Below the pieces are notes generated by a model. That model ran no database searches. It was not told the origin of the DNA and was given only the letters and a program-made list of their open reading frames with translations. 64,000 nt of DNA from assembly GCA_963853835.1 (NCBI GenBank), contig OY970824.1, positions 64,498,884 to 64,562,883 of the forward strand, in the 5' to 3' direction. Shown piece after piece: positions 20,532-30,444 of this stretch. This DNA is from Calendula officinalis. Lineage: Eukaryota; Streptophyta; Magnoliopsida; Asterales; Asteraceae. Made by a program: the position numbers and the translations under genes. How positions within the stretch are numbered: the first letter of the stretch is position 1; each line of letters begins with the position of its first letter.

Positions 20532-23500
20532 TCCTTTACTCACTTGTGCAGAGCATTCAGATCCCAGAAGAAGGAAGAACATGGCATATTGATAGTGGAT
20601 GCTCAAGGCACATGACTGGAAATCTGCAAATTCTTAAAGATTTCAAGTCATTTGATGGAGGATATGTGGCATTTGGTGAGAATCCCCAGGGAGGTAAGAT
20701 TACAGGTAAAGGTACTGTTACTAATGGAAAAATTACCTTTGATGATGTATTTTATGTAGCTGAACTAAAATACAATCTTGTCAGTGTGTCTCAAGTTTGT
20801 GATAAAAAGAACAAGATTCTGTTCACAGACATTGAGTGCATCATTCTTTCTCCTGATTTTATTTTAGATGAAAAATATGTTGTTTTAAGAACTCCAAGGA
20901 GAAACAATGTGTATTGCCTGGATATAGGGGGAGAACTCATTTCTACAAATGAGGTCAACTGTTTTATATCCAATGCAAACACCACTGAATCAGAACTTTG
21001 GCATAGAAGGATGTGTCACACAAATTTTAAAAACATGAATAATTTAGTAAAAAGAAATCTGGTCATTGGACTACCTCAAAAACAATTCATATGTGATCAT
21101 CACTGTGTTGCATGCCTAAAAGGTAAACAACACAAGACTTCTCATAAGTCCAAAACTGTGAACTCTATTTCTGTTCCTTTACAGCTCTTACATATGGACC
21201 TTTTTGGACCTACAAATGTAATGAGTATTGGAAAGAAACAATATTGTCTAGTTATTACTGATGACTTTTCCAGATATACATGGGTTTTCTTTCTCAGGAC
21301 AAAGGATGAAACAAGTGAACTCATAAAGAACTTAATTATCAAACTGGAAAACACATCTGATCAAAAAGTGAAAGCCATAAGATGTGATAATGGCACAGAA
21401 TTTAAAAATGCTAACTTAATTAACTTTTGTGATCTTAAAGGTATTGACAGGCAATACAGCTCACCTAGAACTCCACAACAAAATGGTGTAGCTGAAAGAA
21501 GAAATAGAACCATCATTGAAGCAGCAAGATCAATGCTAGCAGATTCAAAATTACCAATCACTTTTTGGGCAGAAGCTGTTAATACTGCTTGTTATGTTCA
21601 GAACAGAGTATTAATAGTGAAGCCACATTTTAAAACACCATATGAACTTTTTAATAAAAGAAAACCTTCTATAAGTTTCTTAAAATCATTTGGTTGTCCT
21701 TGTACTATTCTGATTACAAGAGAACAAATTGGTAAGTTTGACTGCAAAGCTGATGATGGAATCTTTGTGGGATACTCTACTCAAAGCAAATCATACAGAG
21801 TATTCAACAAAAGACTAAGGATAATTGAAGAAAGCATCAATGTATCCTTTAATGAAAATGTACCTAATGAACAAGGAAATGGTCCAGATTGGCTATTTGA
21901 CATAGACAATCTAACCAAATCCTTTAATTCTAATATGAATTTCAATGCAGGTAATTCAAATTGTCTTAATCAAAAAGAAGGAACATCATCTGTTAATACT
22001 GGTCAAGAAAAGATGAGATACATAATTGTTGATACTGCTCCCATAGTTAATACTGATATCAGTAATAACTCAAATATTGAAAGCAGTAGTAACTCTGAGA
22101 ATGAGGTCAGTAGTAATTCCAATACTACTGGTACCAGTAATAGTACTGAAAATACTACTGGTCCCAACAATAACCTAGATTATCATGATACTACTGACAC
22201 CAGTAACAACAACAATACTACTGATCCTAATGAAGATAATTCCAGTAGTAACTCTGACCAAGATGATGATGAACCAAACATCCATGACAATGAAGAATCA
22301 CAAGATGAACAACTGCCTGAGACAAATGAATCCAATCTTGGAAATCAACTAGTGGTTGATAAAGCTACAACTACAAGGACTCAGAAGAACCATCCATTAG
22401 ACCTTGTTCTAAGTGATGTTAACTCACCACTTCAAACAAGAAGCAAATTAAATAAAAGCTTAACTGCAAATATGTGTAACATTAGTTTAATTGCTAATGA
22501 ATGTATGTATGAATGCTTTCTGTCTCAGGATGAACCAAAGAAGATCCAACAAGCAATGAAGGACTCAAACTGGATTGAAGCAATGCAAGAAGAACTCCTT
22601 CAATTTAAATTACAAGCTGTTTGGACACTTGTACCTCTACCCAAAGGAAAAAGAGCCATTGGAACAAGATGGATATTCAGAAACAAGAAAGATGAAAGAG
22701 GTATAGTGATCAAGAATAAAGCCAGACTTGTAGCCCAAGGATACACTCAAGAAGAAGGAATAGACTATGATGAAGTATATGCTCCTGTTGCTAGAATTGA
22801 AGCAATAAGAATATTTCTAGCATATGCTTCATTCAAGAAATTCAAAGTCTATCAAATGGATGTTAAGAGTGCTTTCCTATATGGGAAAATTGAAGAAGAG
22901 GTATATGTTTGCCAACCTCCAGGTTTTGAAGATCCAAAACATGGTGATTATGTGTTCAAATTAGATAAAGCTCTATATGGCCTACATCAGGCACCAAGAG
23001 CATGGTATGACACATTATCATCATACTTATTGAAGAACAACTTTAAAAGAGGAGCCATTGATAAAACATTGTTTACAAAGAAAGTCAAGGATGATATACT
23101 ACTGCTACAAATTTATGTAGATGATATCATCTTTGGCTCAACCAATGATTTACTATGCAAAGAATTTGAAGAACTGATGCAAATTAAATTCAAGATGAGT
23201 TCCATGGGTCCAATGAACTTCTTCCTTGGACTCCAAGTCAATCAAAGAACTGATGGTATTTTGATAAATCAATCAAAATATGTCAAAGACATCTTGGAAA
23301 AGTTTGATTTGAAAGACAGTAAAAGTGCTAGTACACCAATGGAAACACACAAACACCTACATCCTGATGTTGAGGGGGAGGATGTAGATGAACACTTATA
23401 TAGATCAATGATAGGCTCTTTGATGTACTTAACTGCATCAAGACCTGACATTATGTATAGTGTTTGTGTGTGTGCAAGATATCAAGCAAGACCCAAAGAA

Positions 23501-24058
23501 CTACACTTGCAGGCTGTTAAAAGAATATTCAGATACTTGAAAGGCAAACCATCACTAGGTCTATGGTATCCACATAATTCACCATTTGAACTCATAGCCT
23601 ACACAGATAGTGACTATGGAGGTGAATGTCAAGATAGAAAGTCCACTACTGGTGGATGTCAATTCTTTGGATCAAGACTAGTGTCATGGCAATGTAAGAA
23701 GCAAACAAATGTATCAACATCTACTGCTGAAGCAGAATATGTAGCTGCATCTGCTTGTTGTGCTCAAGTTCTATGGATTCAAAATCAGCTTCTAGACTTT
23801 GGTATCTCTATCCTTAAAACTCCTATTTTTATTGATAATCAAAGTGCTATTAGTATTGTGAATAATCCAGTAAAACATTCAAAAACTAAACACATTGAAA
23901 TAAGATTTCACTTTATAAGAGATTGTAATGAAAAGAAATTAATCAAAGTAGTTAAAATCCATACTGATGATCAATTAGCAGATCTTTTTACAAAAGCATT
24001 TGATGTAGGAAGATTCAACTTCTTGGTTAGCAGTATTGGAATGATTTTAATAACTTAA
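20528..24058 (+). CDS. Copia Pol polyprotein (PR-IN-RT-RH)
   Basis: Pol is open from about 20528 to 24058 with no ATG at its start, so expression probably needs frameshifting, splicing or reinitiation. In order: aspartic protease (WHIDSGCSRHMTG); the GAG-pre-integrase zinc finger (LWHRRMCH ... CVACLKGKQ); the integrase core with D..D..E residues (HMDLFGP, RCDNGTEF, QQNGVAERRNRT); an Asn/Ser/Thr-rich linker; reverse transcriptase (TRWIFRNKKDERG, MDVKSAFLYG, catalytic YVDDIIFG); and RNase H (YTDSDYGG, STAEAEYVAAS, IDNQSAISI). Protease-integrase-RT-RH order defines Ty1/Copia. All catalytic motifs are intact. A TGTGCAG immediately before the first clearly Pol-like codons looks like a splice acceptor. 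Confidence 0.92.
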   Translation, partial: LILYSLVQSIQIPEEGRTWHIDSGCSRHMTGNLQILKDFKSFDGGYVAFGENPQGGKITGKGTVTNGKITFDDVFYVAELKYNLVSVSQVCDKKNKILFTDIECIILSPDFILDEKYVVLRTPRRNNVYCLDIGGELISTNEVNCFISNANTTESELWHRRMCHTNFKNMNNLVKRNLVIGLPQKQFICDHHCVACLKGKQHKTSHKSKTVNSISVPLQLLHMDLFGPTNVMSIGKKQYCLVITDDFSRYTWVFFLRTKDETSELIKNLIIKLENTSDQKVKAIRCDNGTEFKNANLINFCDLKGIDRQYSSPRTPQQNGVAERRNRTIIEAARSMLADSKLPITFWAEAVNTACYVQNRVLIVKPHFKTPYELFNKRKPSISFLKSFGCPCTILITREQIGKFDCKADDGIFVGYSTQSKSYRVFNKRLRIIEESINVSFNENVPNEQGNGPDWLFDIDNLTKSFNSNMNFNAGNSNCLNQKEGTSSVNTGQEKMRYIIVDTAPIVNTDISNNSNIESSSNSENEVSSNSNTTGTSNSTENTTGPNNNLDYHDTTDTSNNNNTTDPNEDNSSSNSDQDDDEPNIHDNEESQDEQLPETNESNLGNQLVVDKATTTRTQKNHPLDLVLSDVNSPLQTRSKLNKSLTANMCNISLIANECMYECFLSQDEPKKIQQAMKDSNWIEAMQEELLQFKLQAVWTLVPLPKGKRAIGTRWIFRNKKDERGIVIKNKARLVAQGYTQEEGIDYDEVYAPVARIEAIRIFLAYASFKKFKVYQMDVKSAFLYGKIEEEVYVCQPPGFEDPKHGDYVFKLDKALYGLHQAPRAWYDTLSSYLLKNNFKRGAIDKTLFTKKVKDDILLLQIYVDDIIFGSTNDLLCKEFEELMQIKFKMSSMGPMNFFLGLQVNQRTDGILINQSKYVKDILEKFDLKDSKSASTPMETHKHLHPDVEGEDVDEHLYRSMIGSLMYLTASRPDIMYSVCVCARYQARPKELHLQAVKRIFRYLKGKPSLGLWYPHNSPFELIAYTDSDYGGECQDRKSTTGGCQFFGSRLVSWQCKKQTNVSTSTAEAEYVAASACCAQVLWIQNQLLDFGISILKTPIFIDNQSAISIVNNPVKHSKTKHIEIRFHFIRDCNEKKLIKVVKIHTDDQLADLFTKAFDVGRFNFLVSSIGMILIT

Positions 24059-24604
24059 AATCTCACTTAAAATCATGTGTAAAGTTAGTGTTGTAAAATA
24101 TTATTTTCTTAAGTGTTTTACTACTGGTATTGCTGTACTACTGGTGTGAAAGTGTATGCACAAAATACTACTGGTAATTCATTACTACTGGTGTATTTTA
24201 GGTTTACACAAATACTACTGGTAAGTCAGTACTACTGGTATTCTCATATACTACTGGTCTTGTATGTTAATGGTTACTACTGATGTCTATAGTTACTACT
24301 GATGTCAAAATCCTTAGTCATTACTGATGTTAGTAGATACTACTGACGTTTTACTACTGATATCTTATTTGCTACTGGTCTTTCATAAACACAATTACCA
24401 AACTAACCCCCATGAAAATAACCGTTATGTTATGATTCGAAGGCTATTTTCGTAGTTTTGCAGGTTAAATCGAAAGATATAAAAGGCGGCATACGATTAA
24501 TTTAGCATTATCTTCACTTCGATTTGCTAAAACCTCTCGATAAACCCTAGTTTACGATCAAAACCCTTCATCTGTAACAAAATTCTTGCAAAATCTCAAC
24601 AACA
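24059..24604 (+). repeat. Pol-ORF3 spacer with a TACTACTGRT array
   Basis: Between about 24117 and 24380 there are about eleven TACTACTGGT/TACTACTGAT/TACTACTGAC copies plus two partial ones, spaced irregularly by 10-30 bases. The first half uses mostly GGT and the second half GAT. The rest of the spacer is an AT-rich leader to the third ORF. No ORF runs through it. Confidence 0.85.
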
Positions 24605-27600
24605 ATGGCAACTTTACAAGCTCTCGATGTGCAAACCGATCTAAAATACTCAGAATTTCACAATATGGTTGCATTCTTAAAGAATCCCGACGGAACAAAA
24701 GATTTCCGTCCGATCGTAAAATTTTTGAGAAATTCATATATACAGTTTGCCTTAACTGTAAAACCAAAATCATATCAACAGCACTTGGTGGATTTCTGGA
24801 CCAATGCTGAGCGAACAGAAGGAACAACATCATCAATGATAAAATCTAAAGTAGATGGAAAGCACATCACAGTAACAGAACAATCAATCAGACACCATCT
24901 ACAATTACACGATGATTCAGGTATGTCTACTCTTCCTAAGGAATACATTGCTGAAATTTTGAATAAAATGGGATATGAGGGAAGACTGAATATAGTTACT
25001 TTTCAAAAGGGTCTTCTCTCCCCACAATGGAAATTTTTAATACATACCATTCAGCACTGTATTTCTCCTAAAAGAAGTACTTGGAATGAGTTTAATAAGG
25101 CAATAGCCTCTGCTGTTGTCTGTTTATGCACAGACCAAGTATTTAATTTTTCTTACATGATATTTGATGGTATGTTGGGAAATCTTAGTTCTTCTAAATT
25201 TTTAATGTATCCCAGATTTCTACAACATATCATAAACTGTGAATTACAAAACTTGTCAACTCCTAAAAACATTTTTATATTACCTGAGTTGAACAAGAAA
25301 GTTTTCTCAAATATGAGAAAACAATTTAAATTTTCGGGCAAGGAAACCCCTCTGTTTCCTAACATGATCAAAGATCAACCCAATATTGGAGAGGGTTCAA
25401 CCATTGCTACAACCCAAGTTGAACCTCAACCCACTTCATCACCCCCAAATACAGTCCAAACACCAATCCAAATAGCCACTCAATCACCAACCCAAACAGA
25501 AGTCCTGAATGTGTCCCAGGAACTTGATATAAATCTGCAGAGTGCTACTCTTCACTCTGTGGAAGACCTACCAGACAAAACCAAAAACATTTCCACAATT
25601 TATAAAAGAAAGAAACTTTCTTCAAAGGACACCAGGGGACAAATCGAGTCACACCCCAGGCTCAAAGAGTTGTCCTCCAAGGAGGAGAGAGGACATGAGG
25701 GGAGGGCTTTCACTACTGATGCCCCAAAGGTGGGTGCACAGGACAGTGAAAACATCATTAGGACCCAAACCTCGGCAACTTTGAGTGATGACTCTTTTGA
25801 GGAATTACTTAAAGGACCCCGGTGCCAAGAAACCACAAGGGGGGGCATCTCTGCTTCTTCTAGGAAGAAGAGAATGTCTAAAAGACCCAATGAATCACCA
25901 AGCAGTGATGAGGGCAGATCTGTGGAATTGATGGAAAGGAAGGAAAACCTTAAAACCAATGTACCTGTTAGTAAGCCCGATGATCTTGCTAGATGGAGTG
26001 AGGGCAGTATTAAAATCACCCAATTGACGGCTAAAGTGGATTCCTTGGAATCCACTGTACAAGATTGTCTCAAGTACTTAACCAATCAAGGAAAAACTAT
26101 GGCTGCCATGAAAAGGCATGTAAATACCATCAACAAACGAATGCGGTTCTATGAACACAGGCTTTATCAACAAGCCAAAATCATCAGACAATTGAAGAAA
26201 AAGATTGATGATAGTGAGGCTCCACCAGTTGAGCTCACTAAGGGGGAGAAAGATAATATACAGACAATGATTGATGAATCTATAGCAGCAGCAGCATCCT
26301 CCCTTTTAAACTTAAAAGAAACAAATGTTGATGAAGGCCCAGAGATGATGGTGACAGAAGAAGAGCCTATGACTACTGCTACAATGGAAGAACAAGTTGA
26401 AAAGGAAATACCAGTAGTAACTTCTACTACTGATATCATAGCAGTAGTGAATGAAGAAAAGGCAGCAAACACTACTGATGCCCTATCAGTAGTAATCTCT
26501 GAAGACATGCCAGTAGTAACTAACTTGGTTACTACTGATGACATTATTGAGCTGCCACCACTACTAGAACCTAAAGTGATACTTCCACCATCTCCAAAAA
26601 GAAAAACAACACAAATGGTGGTGAAAGATATTGATGATGATGTAAATTGGTTGGAAGTTGATGAATGCTCCCTGCCTCCACATCCTAAAATACTTCCCAT
26701 ATCACAGATACACTACTATGGTCCCAAATTTGTTATTGAATCTGAACCAAATATGAAGAAAGACAATTACATAGGAAAGGGAAAGGAAGTTGCTGATGAA
26801 GACCAACCTAACAGAGCACAAGGTCATGAAATGGTCAACAAAATCAATTATGCCAAATCAGCCAAACAGGATAAGTGGAAGGTGAAAAGAGCAAAATATT
26901 TAAAGAAGGTTGAAGTCTCTCTAGCAAATGAAAACAAAAGATTAGCAGAAAGGGCTAGAATATTGAGACAACCTTTCACAGAAATCAAATTGGCAGATAT
27001 AGCAGATATATCAAAACTGCCACAATTTCAACAGAAGATCAAAACTAAACAAGTTGCTGAAACAAGAAAGGAATTACAAAGAAGAGAACTGGAAAAATTT
27101 AGGCAACTTGAACATGAAACAATAGAACTTCTTGAAGCACAAGTACAAGAATGCAAAGAGCAAAAGGCTGATATGCCAGAACAATTTGCAGAGAAGAAGA
27201 AAGAAATGATCACATTCTTGAAATCAAAAGGTTACAACACAAAAGCCTTTGGAAGAATGAAGTTGATCAATTTAATTGAAAAGTACTGTGTAGAGAAGAA
27301 GAAGGATCTTACTGAACAAGACATTAATGAGAAATACACCACTAAACTGGAACTTATAGACTCCAAAGAAATGAAAGAAAGAAAAACAATATCTGGAGAA
27401 TCATCTGGTGTATCCTCTCAAATATCAAAGAAAAGAAAGACAATTGCTTCAGAACTTGATCAACCAAAGAAAAAATTACAAATGGTTCAAGTTTATGATC
27501 TCCCCATTGCTATCTTACAAAATAATCCAATCATCAACTGGAGATATATAGATGATATGATTGAGATTGTCAGAGAAGATAAAGTCACTCAAAGATTCAG

Positions 27601-28087
27601 AGCTTGGAAACCTTTGGTCATGTCCCTAACCAGAAGTGACATTATCAAGATGTTGATCATTGGTAAACCAAGAATGACTAAAAAGTTCTGGAAGAATTCA
27701 GCTGCAGGTTATCTTACTGAAATGATTGATGCTGCTTTCTATCCAGAAAATTATCCAGAGAAGTATGCAGATTTAGAGAATGTTCAAGCTTGGAATGTGC
27801 TACCAACTGTCAACATGTACTTCTTTGAATATACAAGTAAGAAATGTGACTTATTCCTTTATGAGAAAGAGTATCCTCATTCTGAGAAGACTCTCTATCA
27901 ACTATGGTGCATGAACTTCATTAAACCTCATGATGCTATGCTATTTCAAAATAAAATGAATGAATTTGTAAAGAAGATTAGCAAATACATTATTGCACAA
28001 AGGAATAAACAAAACCAACAGACATTAGAAGGTGATAAAAGAAGAGCAAAACTGTTGGAAGAAAAAGAAAAAGAAAAGAAGAAATAA
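24605..28087 (+). CDS. Third ORF of the SIRE-like Copia element, function unknown
   Basis: A 1160-codon ORF between pol and the 3' LTR. The N-terminal 250 residues form a compact-looking domain (FLRNSYIQFALTVKP, DFWTNAERTEGT, FQKGLLSPQWKFLIHT). A low-complexity Ser/Pro/Thr region follows, then a coiled-coil-like segment (about 470-540), repeated TTD..VV segments encoded by the TACTACTGAT motif, and a long Lys/Glu-rich helical stretch (about 740-950). A second compact domain lies at about 970-1130 (NNPIINWRYID, PYPHSEKT-like region). I see no signal peptide or membrane segment, so an envelope role is not supported. Similar ORFs in plant genomes are sometimes labelled 'synaptobrevin, longin-like', which I regard as unreliable. 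A related copy exists in the defective element at 35301-41976. Confidence 0.85.
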   Translation: MATLQALDVQTDLKYSEFHNMVAFLKNPDGTKDFRPIVKFLRNSYIQFALTVKPKSYQQHLVDFWTNAERTEGTTSSMIKSKVDGKHITVTEQSIRHHLQLHDDSGMSTLPKEYIAEILNKMGYEGRLNIVTFQKGLLSPQWKFLIHTIQHCISPKRSTWNEFNKAIASAVVCLCTDQVFNFSYMIFDGMLGNLSSSKFLMYPRFLQHIINCELQNLSTPKNIFILPELNKKVFSNMRKQFKFSGKETPLFPNMIKDQPNIGEGSTIATTQVEPQPTSSPPNTVQTPIQIATQSPTQTEVLNVSQELDINLQSATLHSVEDLPDKTKNISTIYKRKKLSSKDTRGQIESHPRLKELSSKEERGHEGRAFTTDAPKVGAQDSENIIRTQTSATLSDDSFEELLKGPRCQETTRGGISASSRKKRMSKRPNESPSSDEGRSVELMERKENLKTNVPVSKPDDLARWSEGSIKITQLTAKVDSLESTVQDCLKYLTNQGKTMAAMKRHVNTINKRMRFYEHRLYQQAKIIRQLKKKIDDSEAPPVELTKGEKDNIQTMIDESIAAAASSLLNLKETNVDEGPEMMVTEEEPMTTATMEEQVEKEIPVVTSTTDIIAVVNEEKAANTTDALSVVISEDMPVVTNLVTTDDIIELPPLLEPKVILPPSPKRKTTQMVVKDIDDDVNWLEVDECSLPPHPKILPISQIHYYGPKFVIESEPNMKKDNYIGKGKEVADEDQPNRAQGHEMVNKINYAKSAKQDKWKVKRAKYLKKVEVSLANENKRLAERARILRQPFTEIKLADIADISKLPQFQQKIKTKQVAETRKELQRRELEKFRQLEHETIELLEAQVQECKEQKADMPEQFAEKKKEMITFLKSKGYNTKAFGRMKLINLIEKYCVEKKKDLTEQDINEKYTTKLELIDSKEMKERKTISGESSGVSSQISKKRKTIASELDQPKKKLQMVQVYDLPIAILQNNPIINWRYIDDMIEIVREDKVTQRFRAWKPLVMSLTRSDIIKMLIIGKPRMTKKFWKNSAAGYLTEMIDAAFYPENYPEKYADLENVQAWNVLPTVNMYFFEYTSKKCDLFLYEKEYPHSEKTLYQLWCMNFIKPHDAMLFQNKMNEFVKKISKYIIAQRNKQNQQTLEGDKRRAKLLEEKEKEKKK

Positions 28088-28121
28088 ATGGAAACTTGAT
28101 TGATTAAATCATAATCAATAA

Positions 28122-28135
28122 GTTTAGGGGGAGAT
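28122..28135 (+). other. Polypurine tract
   Basis: AGGGGGAGA lies immediately before the 3' LTR, the expected primer for plus-strand DNA synthesis. Confidence 0.85.
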
Positions 28136-28753
28136 TGTTGGAGCAAAACACAGATCAACTTATTACTGATGCTGCAGTTAGTACTGACATAATTAGTACT
28201 GATGGGGCAGAAACATTTACTACTGATGAAGTTGATGCTGGTGTTCACTATAACTAAGTTACTACTGATCATGAGAAGATTGAAGATACTACTGATCATT
28301 GTAGTTACTACTGACGTTGATTATGGACTTACTTCTGATCACCAAGTTTACTACTGATGTTACTTATTTACTACTGGTGATTGCAGTTACTACTGATACG
28401 CGTTTTTGGAAGATATCAAGTCCGAGATCTTCGTAGAGATAGTTATAGAATGTAATTAAATGTATATCTTTTATAATTCGATGTAAATCAAGTCCTAGAA
28501 TAACTAGGGTAAATAGTTTAGCTTCAAGGACTACTATAAGTATGTTCCTTACGAATTGTAAACGTACGTGTGTATTGTTAACTCAATAATATACATTGAA
28601 GCTTTTTGTGAAACTGTGTTCTTAATATTCTTGCATATTGTTCATACAGTTCATTGTTCTTAATTATTGATATAGTGTTGATCCGCTGCAACTTCTATCA
28701 TCAATTAGATCTAAGGTGTTTATTAACTTGTCTATAGTTAATCGATCCTGACA
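28136..28753 (+). repeat. 3' LTR of the complete Copia element
   Basis: 618 bp, equal in length to the 5' LTR and without a visible difference from it. It is followed directly by the TAAAT target duplication. Confidence 0.92.
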
Positions 28754-28758
28754 TAAAT

Positions 28759-29730
28759 GATTGTTATATATGATGGGCTGTTGTGGCCTGTTATTTCATT
28801 TTCAGTATGAACTATTCACTAATTGGAATACGTATTCAACAAATTAAAGAAAGAAATATCAAATACGCTAAACATGATTATTACATGAAAGAAGCCGAAT
28901 CTTGGGAAACATACTACAAACTTAATCAAAATTAAATTTTTTTTTACCTGGGTATTGAGGAACACAGATTCTTGATTTTCTGGATGGCACAATCCATTTT
29001 GTAAATTGAAAAAATATAAAATATCTTAGGTTATCAAGAATATTTATTGAGAGCCAACAACCATAATTTTGGTGATGTTGATTGAAGAGTTAAATAAAAA
29101 AACAGAAATAAAAAATTATTATTATTTTTAATGGTGAATTTGAATGGTGATTGAAGATGTGTAGGGTCTTTTAATGTCAAAAAATGAAGAAAAAATGGGT
29201 TGCAAGAAGCAAATTATATGCTGCTTTGAGCCTTTGAGTGGTGGTGGAGTCATGTATTTCAGTATTCCTGGTCAACCCTCCAATTATTATTTATTTAATT
29301 TAAGAAATTTATATATTGCTGATAATAACATTTCGTAATAGTATATGTTATTATTTATCTATAATAGTATTTTTTTAAAATATAATACCAAAATATATAA
29401 ATTTATAAATATTAAATATAATATGTATCTTTGCAAATCTGTCACGAAACACACATACTCCATTTATAATTATTATTTTTATTTGTATTCCCTTAATCCC
29501 TTCCTCTCTACTAGATATAATTAAAAACATTAAATTATGGAACAATCAATTATCTTAATTTATCCATTTTTTTCTCTCATGATTCGTGTTATGATTTTCA
29601 CATGCATACATAAATGAAAGATTCAGATTCTGTTTATTTTTTATATTGACATCTCTTTGTTTTTCTAACGCATGTTACAAATTTGGGTTGATTACTATTT
29701 TACAACAAAAGATACATTTAGGATAACATA
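28759..29730. other. Intergenic, displaced upstream flank of the ankyrin gene
   Basis: Before the Copia insertion this sequence lay directly upstream of the ankyrin gene's 5' region. It is AT-rich with no coding region. The promoter of that gene may now be partly in this distant segment. Confidence 0.5.
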
Positions 29731-30360
29731 CTTCTCCGTTTCAAAATAAGTGATACAAATTAGCTTTTATATTTTTTGAGGTAAAAGATTGTAATGAAGG
29801 TTAGATTAAATTGGAAAGTTAATGAGTGAGGGGACCCACATATTAGACTGCTCCCAATGGTGATGGTCACTGATACCGTCAGTTGTTGCAAACTAGCGCC
29901 ACATCAGCTCATCCTCCAACCGACACTAAACTGACGTACTCATGTCAACAATACCACTTCCCTTTAATTTTTTAAGACCCACCATTACAAAACACACACA
30001 CACAAAATACCCCTTTGGACCCACCCAACAACCGGCGGAAGCCTTGCCTCTCGTCTCCAAACCGGCGGGTGCCAAACCGACGGAAAAACTGCAGGGGCCG
30101 TGCCAACGGTGTGCAGTACCGGCGTGCAACTGGCGGTACAACCGCACCTACCGTTGGCAGCCGTCTTATGATTAAAGTGAGCTTAATGATGTTTAAAAGT
30201 AAAAGTAAGGGTAAATGAGTAATTTCACTTTATTAAAGGATATAGTTAGTGGGTACGGGTCCCACTATATTTTACCAAATAAGGAAAGTTTCAAAGTGTA
30301 TCACTTATTTTGAAAAATCTCAAAATGGAAAATGTATCACTTATTTTGAAACGGAAGAAG
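29731..30360. mobile_element. Mariner-like MITE split by a Harbinger MITE
   Basis: TA-flanked, with inverted ends CTTCTCCGTTTCAAAATAAG and a complementary right end (TTTTGAAACGGAAGAAG). It is interrupted by the element at 29846-30165. It belongs to the same outer family as 3774-5980, but the nested insertion is at a different internal site. Confidence 0.75.
29846..30165. mobile_element. Harbinger-type MITE, 320 bp, nested
   Basis: Flanked by TTA (29843-29845 and 30166-30168), with inverted ends GACTGCTCCCAATGG and GACGGCTGCCAACGG. The ends match the ORF-bearing Harbinger element at 3959-5864. Confidence 0.75.
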
Positions 30361-30444
30361 TATATGTTATCATAAAGAAAGAAACAAAGTAAATATAAAT
30401 AAATTAATGGAGTGCTGACTCATGTGTTGACCATTATTTTGTAA

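Larger units (their letters stand above)
17258..28753 (+). mobile_element. Complete SIRE-like Ty1/Copia retrotransposon with a third ORF
   Basis: The element is bounded by 618-bp LTRs (17258-17875 and 28136-28753), each starting TG and ending CA, and flanked by a perfect TAAAT duplication (17253-17257 and 28754-28758). It has a tRNA-iMet primer site, a polypurine tract, an 855-codon gag, a 1170-codon pol in Copia order (protease, integrase, reverse transcriptase, RNase H), and a 1160-codon ORF after pol. By eye I found no difference between the LTRs and no disabling lesion, so it looks young and potentially autonomous. Length, an extra ORF after pol and an enlarged gag place it near the SIRE/Maximus lineage. 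Confidence 0.93.

Noticed and set aside
26167..26700. 177-codon minus-strand ORF in the Copia third ORF
   Set aside because: Low-complexity shadow rich in Ser/Val from the Thr/Asp/Val repeats on the coding strand.
17239..28755. CRISPR-like array from regularly recurring short repeats in the LTR and spacer
   Set aside because: The repeats are 10-mers at irregular spacing in a plant retrotransposon, without uniform spacers or cas genes.
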